Shown here one piece after another: positions 6,083 to 9,274 of a stretch of 9,274 nucleotides of DNA (its first letter is position 1; each line of letters opens with the position of its first letter). The position numbers were made by a program, and so were the translations under genes. The DNA is from Promethearchaeota archaeon (GTDB taxonomy: Archaea > Asgardarchaeota > Lokiarchaeia > Sigynarchaeales > SOKP01), in the NCBI GenBank assembly GCA_004524515.1, contig SDNV01000106.1:1-9274 (forward strand). Reading direction: 5' to 3'. The notes beneath the pieces were generated by a model. It did no database searches. It saw only the letters and a program-made list of their open reading frames with translations, and was not told the DNA's origin.

Positions 6083-6105
6083 CTAAATCAATCCTCCGGA
6101 AGTAA
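6083..6105 (-). promoter_or_regulatory. Ribosome binding site embedded in the end of the upstream gene
   Basis: On the minus strand GGAGGATTGA overlaps the last codons and TGA stop of the 392-aa gene. It lies about 8-10 nt before the ATG at 6082. It indicates translational coupling of the two operon genes. Confidence 0.55.
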
Positions 6106-7266
6106 ATATAAAGAGGGTCCTTCTTTTTTCTTCTTAGCTTTACTCCTAAAATGCCTTGTAATACCTTGATCAAAATCATTTTCCAAGAATTCTGGGACGT
6201 ATTTTTGCATCGTCCTTTCGGTGAGATCCCAATTAATTTCATCTGTGATCCCCACAAAATTAGTGAAACGGGCATAACCATAGCAATAGGCATAAGCTCC
6301 TGCTATTAATCTCTGCTTTCTGTCCCATTTTGTAAATTTCATATATAATTCTCTCAGAGCTTTAGTGGCATAATCGAAAAATGGATCTAAAACATCCAAT
6401 CCAATCGGTTTTACGTCATCTCCATCTCGGGTAAATAATGCTGCTCCTGTTATTCTGTCACCCCAATTAATAGGTTCTGTAGTCATTGTAGCGACAGTAT
6501 CTACAATTGCCTTTACATTTTTTAATCGATAGGCAAACGCAATATTACTGTAAGGTGCTTCAACTTTGGTTTCCGACCAAGGAAAATGAGGTTTTCCTCC
6601 ATCATAAAGATGTGATATCTCTCTAAAAACTAAAATCTCATCATCATTAATTTGATAGGGGCCGTGATCACATAATTTTGCCCTTGCTTCACACTCGTCT
6701 AGAAATGAAAATACTTCAAGATTGGCCATGGTTTTTCTGATTTTTCCCGCATCCTCTTTGGAAATAGGGTTAATATTTTCCATAGTCCAGTCAACATCAA
6801 GCTGATCCAAGGCAATATTAGCCGCTCCACCGTGTTCATTTAATTCATTTATATCAGCAACAAATAATCTACCATTTTGAAAATACGAGAATGCCAATCG
6901 TTTCCAGAAATCTAAAAGAAATATTGTCTGTTTTCTTTTTTCTTCACTTTCTGATATAGGATCACTGCCATTCCTAAAAATTTCTCCCATCCTTCCCTCC
7001 ATATAATATAAAGGAATATAATTGATTGTTAATGCTTGAATCTCTGAGAGTATTTTTCTAGATTTTTTTCCCATTTCCTCAGGAGAGGTTTTTTCAGAGA
7101 CTTTTTTTATTATGTTATAAAGCATATCGTAGGAATTATAGAAGGAAACACAAATATAGGAAGTCACGGGGAAGATTTTCGATTCTAGGAGTCCCCTGTG
7201 AGTGATAAGATATTCAAAGACATCATTAACTTCTTTAATTAATACATTTGCCTCTTTAATATCCAA
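6088..7266 (-). CDS. Uncharacterised 392-aa protein, operon partner of the CrtC-like protein
   Basis: I do not recognise this family with confidence. The predicted protein is soluble and mixed alpha/beta. The first 135 residues are mainly helical (YLITHRGLLESKIFP, SFYNSYDMLYNIIKKV, FLLDFWKRLAFSYF). A central part has LNEHGGAAN (142-150), ECEARAKLCDHGPYQI (191-206), FREISHLYDGG (214-224) and a PHFPW patch (226-230). A segment rich in Thr/Ala follows (VDTVATMTTEPINWGDRITG), then a helical stretch KWDRKQRLIAGAYAYCYGYARF (313-334), and a basic tail, KAKKKK. Clustered His, Cys and acidic residues around 191-221 could form a metal or active site, but this is not proven. The start is TTG at 7266: the frame upstream is closed by a TAA within two codons, and GGGAT sits 5 nt before the TTG. 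It is the first gene of a two-gene operon, 5 nt before the next start. Confidence 0.8.
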   Translation of the reverse strand: MDIKEANVLIKEVNDVFEYLITHRGLLESKIFPVTSYICVSFYNSYDMLYNIIKKVSEKTSPEEMGKKSRKILSEIQALTINYIPLYYMEGRMGEIFRNGSDPISESEEKRKQTIFLLDFWKRLAFSYFQNGRLFVADINELNEHGGAANIALDQLDVDWTMENINPISKEDAGKIRKTMANLEVFSFLDECEARAKLCDHGPYQINDDEILVFREISHLYDGGKPHFPWSETKVEAPYSNIAFAYRLKNVKAIVDTVATMTTEPINWGDRITGAALFTRDGDDVKPIGLDVLDPFFDYATKALRELYMKFTKWDRKQRLIAGAYAYCYGYARFTNFVGITDEINWDLTERTMQKYVPEFLENDFDQGITRHFRSKAKKKKEGPSLYLLPED

Positions 7267-7301
7267 TATTTATCCCTTTTATAGAACTAATTGAAATTAT
7301 A

Positions 7302-7310
7302 ATTATAAAA
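7302..7310 (-). promoter_or_regulatory. TATA-like box for the 392-aa/308-aa operon
   Basis: On the minus strand TTTTATAAT (7310-7302) lies about 40 bp before the TTG start. Transcription would begin near 7280 and leave a leader of about 15 nt that carries the GGGAT ribosome binding site. Confidence 0.35.
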
Positions 7311-7377
7311 TGAGTTATTATATTTTAATCTAAATAATTAAAAGATGATATCATTCAAATCTATTCAATTTTTTATT

Positions 7378-7399
7378 ATCTTCTTATTAATTAGAAGAT
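7378..7399. repeat. Inverted repeat upstream of the operon promoter
   Basis: ATCTTCT (7378-7384) and AGAAGAT (7393-7399) are perfect inverted arms around an 8-nt AT loop, about 70 bp upstream of the TATA-like box. A second, perfect 10-bp palindrome, ATGATATCAT, lies at 7345-7354. Neither is followed by a T-tract, so operators are more likely than terminators. Confidence 0.35.
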
Positions 7400-7452
7400 G
7401 TTTCAGAAAAAATATTTGATTAGAAATGTAAGTATATTTTAAATTTAAATAA

Positions 7453-8067
7453 TTAATTTAATTTATAAGTAGGATCTTTTTGACTTCTTACAGGAAGTTG
7501 TTTAAAAGTTAAATCTCTTAACCAAGCCCTCCCTTTTAATTCAATTTGAGAAAACGAATCTCTCGAACTTGGCTTATAGATATTCTCAAATTCAGTATTA
7601 TAATCCTTAAAAAGCTTAAAAAAATATTCATATATTATATTTTCAAAGGATTTTATTTTAAAAAATGGATTTAAAAAGAAAGTAATTGTATATTGACTAA
7701 AACAGAAAATTGTATGGATCTTTATATTAGTCCCCTTAATTTTTAGTTCTGCTAAATTTGATACACAAATTTGGTCTGTAAAACTTTCTAGCGCACAAAT
7801 AAATGGAGGAATAAGCTCAATATCAAAATTAGATTTTGTATCCTCATCCTTTATATCACTTTTTATAAAATGTTCAAGAGCACCATCAAAAAGTTCACAT
7901 GTTAATATAATTGTACCGCTTTTATCAGCAATAAAAAAACCAATAATTGGAGGGGCGGTAAATCTCAATAATTTTGAAGCAAACTCAAACCAATGTTTAT
8001 CTTTATGGAAAAAATCCATCAGTTCAGATGTAATTTCTATCTTTGATTCTTCGTTTGCTTCTTTCAT
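7453..8067 (-). CDS. Longin-like domain protein, diverged
   Basis: This 204-aa soluble protein has an N-terminal helical extension (residues 1-38), a central domain at about 40-165, and a basic C-terminal tail (165-204, ending KDPTYKLN). The central domain follows the longin/profilin-like order: strand pair IIGFFIADKSGTIILTCEL (41-59), a helix IELIPPFICALESFTDQI (83-100), strand LAELKIKGTNIKIHTI, strand YTITFFLNP, and a closing amphipathic helix with FENIIYEYFFKLFKDY. The pairing with the two-domain longin/roadblock gene elsewhere in the window supports a role as a GTPase-regulator or adaptor platform. The fold call rests on secondary-structure pattern only. The ATG at 8067 is the chosen start; no ribosome binding site is visible, so a leaderless transcript is possible. 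It stands alone, 186 bp upstream of the 392-aa operon on the same strand. Confidence 0.7.
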   Translation of the reverse strand: MKEANEESKIEITSELMDFFHKDKHWFEFASKLLRFTAPPIIGFFIADKSGTIILTCELFDGALEHFIKSDIKDEDTKSNFDIELIPPFICALESFTDQICVSNLAELKIKGTNIKIHTIFCFSQYTITFFLNPFFKIKSFENIIYEYFFKLFKDYNTEFENIYKPSSRDSFSQIELKGRAWLRDLTFKQLPVRSQKDPTYKLN

Positions 8068-8335
8068 GTGTAGTCAAAATAAAAGTATTTTTTCTAAATT
8101 TAAAATAGTCTTTTTTTTTGAATAGTACGTTGTCATATCACAACTTTAATTGTAAATTAATAGCATTAATTAATATTCGACAAATCTTTCCCATGCAACG
8201 CACTAAAAAGATTTAAAAAAATTATTAAAACTTATATTTTTTTAAACGATATTGACACATTAAAATATAACATAATTAATGAATTAAAAGTCATATTACA
8301 TACACAGAAGTAAAAATTCTGAAGAGGTGAATTTA
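8068..8335. promoter_or_regulatory. Divergent promoter region between longin-like and swivelling-domain genes
   Basis: This very AT-rich spacer contains no convincing ORF or RNA gene. TAAAATATAA (8261-8270) is a possible TATA box for the rightward gene, with a start near 8291. GTTGT (8129-8133) and ACAAC (8140-8144) form an interrupted palindrome with a 6-nt spacer, a possible operator. A T9 tract lies at 8111-8119. Confidence 0.35.
8324..8330 (+). promoter_or_regulatory. Ribosome binding site selecting the TTG start
   Basis: GAGGTGA is complementary to the archaeal 16S 3' end and lies 5 nt before TTG at 8336. The alternative GTG at 8327 is part of this site, so it cannot use it. Confidence 0.55.
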
Positions 8336-8692
8336 TTGGAGAAAATTGGTGAAGGCTTATCTTGCTCTTCTAAATCAGAGTCAGAAGGAGAGCTGATTTT
8401 CGTGAAAACCGTTGAAGATGTAATTAATTTATTTGATATTGCTACTGGCAAAATATGTTTAGTTGAAGAGGCAGGTACAACTACTTTAGGTCCAATTTTA
8501 TCCGATTTAAGCGGGGTACTTTGCACAACGGGATCTGCTGGTTCACATCTTGCAATAGTTTCGAGAGAATTCGGTTTACCATGCATAATGGGTGTACGTT
8601 TTAGTGTAAAAGATTTGAATACACTCCATGGTAAAAAATGTAAAATTATGACTGACAAGGATGATAAAGGTATAGTTTTTATTGAGAACTGA
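8336..8692 (+). CDS. Stand-alone phosphohistidine swivelling domain (PEP-utilising enzyme mobile domain)
   Basis: This protein of about 118 aa is the size of a single mobile domain of PEP synthase, pyruvate phosphate dikinase or rifampicin phosphotransferase. In those enzymes a histidine shuttles phosphate between an ATP-grasp domain and the acceptor or PEP site. The motif CTTGSAGSHLAIVSREFGLPCIMG matches the family's TxGGxxSHxAIxARxxGIP pattern, with the catalytic His at about residue 71. Strands after it (CKIMTD, GIVFIE) complete the fold. Gly-Gly is replaced by Ser-Ala in the catalytic loop. The start is a TTG at 8336, 5 nt after GAGGTGA (8324-8330); a GTG at 8327 lies inside that site and is less likely. 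The ATP-grasp gene begins 53 nt downstream, so the two probably form one split enzyme in which the His domain works in trans. Confidence 0.9.
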   Translation: MEKIGEGLSCSSKSESEGELIFVKTVEDVINLFDIATGKICLVEEAGTTTLGPILSDLSGVLCTTGSAGSHLAIVSREFGLPCIMGVRFSVKDLNTLHGKKCKIMTDKDDKGIVFIEN

Positions 8693-8705
8693 AGTGTAAA
8701 TTAGA

Positions 8706-8713
8706 TATAAAAT
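8706..8713 (+). promoter_or_regulatory. TATA-like box before the ATP-grasp gene
   Basis: TATAAAAT lies about 36 bp before the ATG at 8746, which would give a leader of only around 10 nt. No GGTGA-type ribosome binding site precedes that ATG. The gene may therefore have its own near-leaderless promoter in addition to read-through from the swivelling-domain gene. Confidence 0.35.
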
Positions 8714-8745
8714 TAACTCTCATTTTTATTATACCCATAAGTATT

Positions 8746-9274
8746 ATGGAATATATTGTATTTTTCGATGAAGGGACATCACATCCATCTCTATTGGGTG
8801 GTAAAGGGGCCAATATTATTAAATTATCTCAAATGGGATTAAATATTCCTCCTGGATTTGTTTTAAACGCTAATTCTTATAGAACTTTTCTCGAGGAATC
8901 TGAAAATAGTCAGCAATTTAAAGAATTATTAACCACACATTTGACCATAAAGAAAGTGTTACATCTTACTAAATTTATCAAGCAGCTAATCCGAAACACT
9001 GAAATCCCTCAGAACATAATAGAGGAAATCAAATCAGGATTTGAAAAATTTAAGAAAGAAGCAGGTAGTAATTCTTCATTTGCGGTGAGATCATCTGCTA
9101 CAATAGAGGATACAGAAAATTTTTCTTTTGCTGGACAAGCTAAATCTTATTTATATAATGTATCTTTTGAAGACTTAATTCTTTCTATAAAGAATTGCTG
9201 GTCCTCATTATATAGTCCTAGCGCGCTTTATTATCTTATTCAAATGAATAAGAAAGGCATAAATTTGTCATTAT
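8746..9274 (+). CDS. PEP synthase/PPDK-type N-terminal ATP-grasp domain protein (partial, runs off right edge)
   Basis: The first 176 codons are present. The protein begins with the PPDK_N nucleotide-binding pattern. LLGGKGANIIKLSQMGLNIPPGF (17-38) holds the ATP-binding Lys20. FAVRSSATIED (112-121) holds Arg115, followed by SFAGQ (127-131). The segment after it, LILSIKNCWSSLYSPSALYY, also matches the family. This domain phosphorylates the histidine of a swivelling domain using ATP in PEP synthase, PPDK and rifampicin/antibiotic phosphotransferases. The residues between about 50 and 95 are less conserved, as expected. Which acceptor it serves cannot be told, because the remainder is outside the window. 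The immediately upstream gene encodes a free swivelling domain, which suggests that this protein lacks its own. The ATG at 8746 puts the GGKG motif at the normal distance from the N-terminus. Confidence 0.92.
   Translation, partial: MEYIVFFDEGTSHPSLLGGKGANIIKLSQMGLNIPPGFVLNANSYRTFLEESENSQQFKELLTTHLTIKKVLHLTKFIKQLIRNTEIPQNIIEEIKSGFEKFKKEAGSNSSFAVRSSATIEDTENFSFAGQAKSYLYNVSFEDLILSIKNCWSSLYSPSALYYLIQMNKKGINLSL

Noticed and set aside
5166..6293. Several short open frames on both strands across the CrtC-like gene and the end of the 392-aa gene
   Set aside because: They overlap strongly coding frames with family motifs, have no ribosome binding sites, and show skewed composition typical of antisense or shifted frames.
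8296..8658. A 120-codon minus-strand open frame opposite the swivelling-domain gene
   Set aside because: The plus-strand frame carries the catalytic His motif of a known family; the minus-strand frame is its mirror image and matches nothing recognisable.
1..9274. tRNA, rRNA, CRISPR or transposon content
   Set aside because: No GTTCGANTC-like T-arm, no regularly spaced repeats, no transposase motifs and no terminal inverted repeats were found by reading both strands.

Overview
The window reads as about 9.3 kb of an AT-rich archaeal genome, most likely an Asgard archaeon of the Lokiarchaeia (Promethearchaeota) type. The clues are archaeal: two predicted proteins with longin/roadblock-type small-GTPase-regulator folds, a geranylgeranyl-reductase-family flavoprotein, an archaeal TrmB/MarR-like winged-helix regulator, a thioredoxin with the charged archaeal N-terminal extension, TATA-like boxes, T-tract terminators, and ribosome binding sites of the GGTGA(T) type. 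The lineage is inferred from protein character and base composition, not from a marker gene.

Layout: the left edge may hold the last 26 codons of a plus-strand gene (3-83). Then comes an acidic-tailed protein with a C-terminal winged-helix-like domain (230-835, +), ending in a hairpin/T-tract terminator. Convergent to it is a minus-strand pair, thioredoxin (1821-1414) followed by a winged-helix regulator (1365-877). The regulator appears to start at a CTG codon placed 7 nt after a perfect GGTGAT site. A 315-bp divergent spacer separates this pair from a longin + roadblock two-domain protein (2137-2913, +) and a geranylgeranyl-reductase-like FAD enzyme (2978-4243, +).

Next, on the minus strand, are a 7-TM membrane protein (5012-4290) and a tight two-gene operon. 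The operon consists of an unrecognised 392-aa protein with a TTG start (7266-6088) and, 5 nt downstream, a CrtC/AttH-like lipocalin-fold protein carrying GYGQRDKSWGYRDW (6082-5156). A further minus-strand gene encodes a second, diverged longin-like protein (8067-7453).

The right end is a plus-strand pair. One gene encodes a free-standing phosphohistidine swivelling domain (8336-8692, probable TTG start). The other encodes the N-terminal ATP-grasp part of a PEP synthase/PPDK-like enzyme that runs off the window (8746-9274). Together they look like a split phosphotransferase.

How the genes may work together: two enzymes belong to folds often acting on isoprenoids or other lipids (the GGR family and the CrtC-like protein), and they are interleaved with two putative GTPase-regulator scaffolds and a 7-TM protein. 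A membrane-lipid or membrane-surface theme is therefore plausible, but it is inference. The best candidates for undescribed biology are the 392-aa/CrtC-like operon, the split PEP-synthase-like pair, and the thioredoxin/cysteine-bearing regulator operon. No mobile element, CRISPR array, rRNA or tRNA was recognised.
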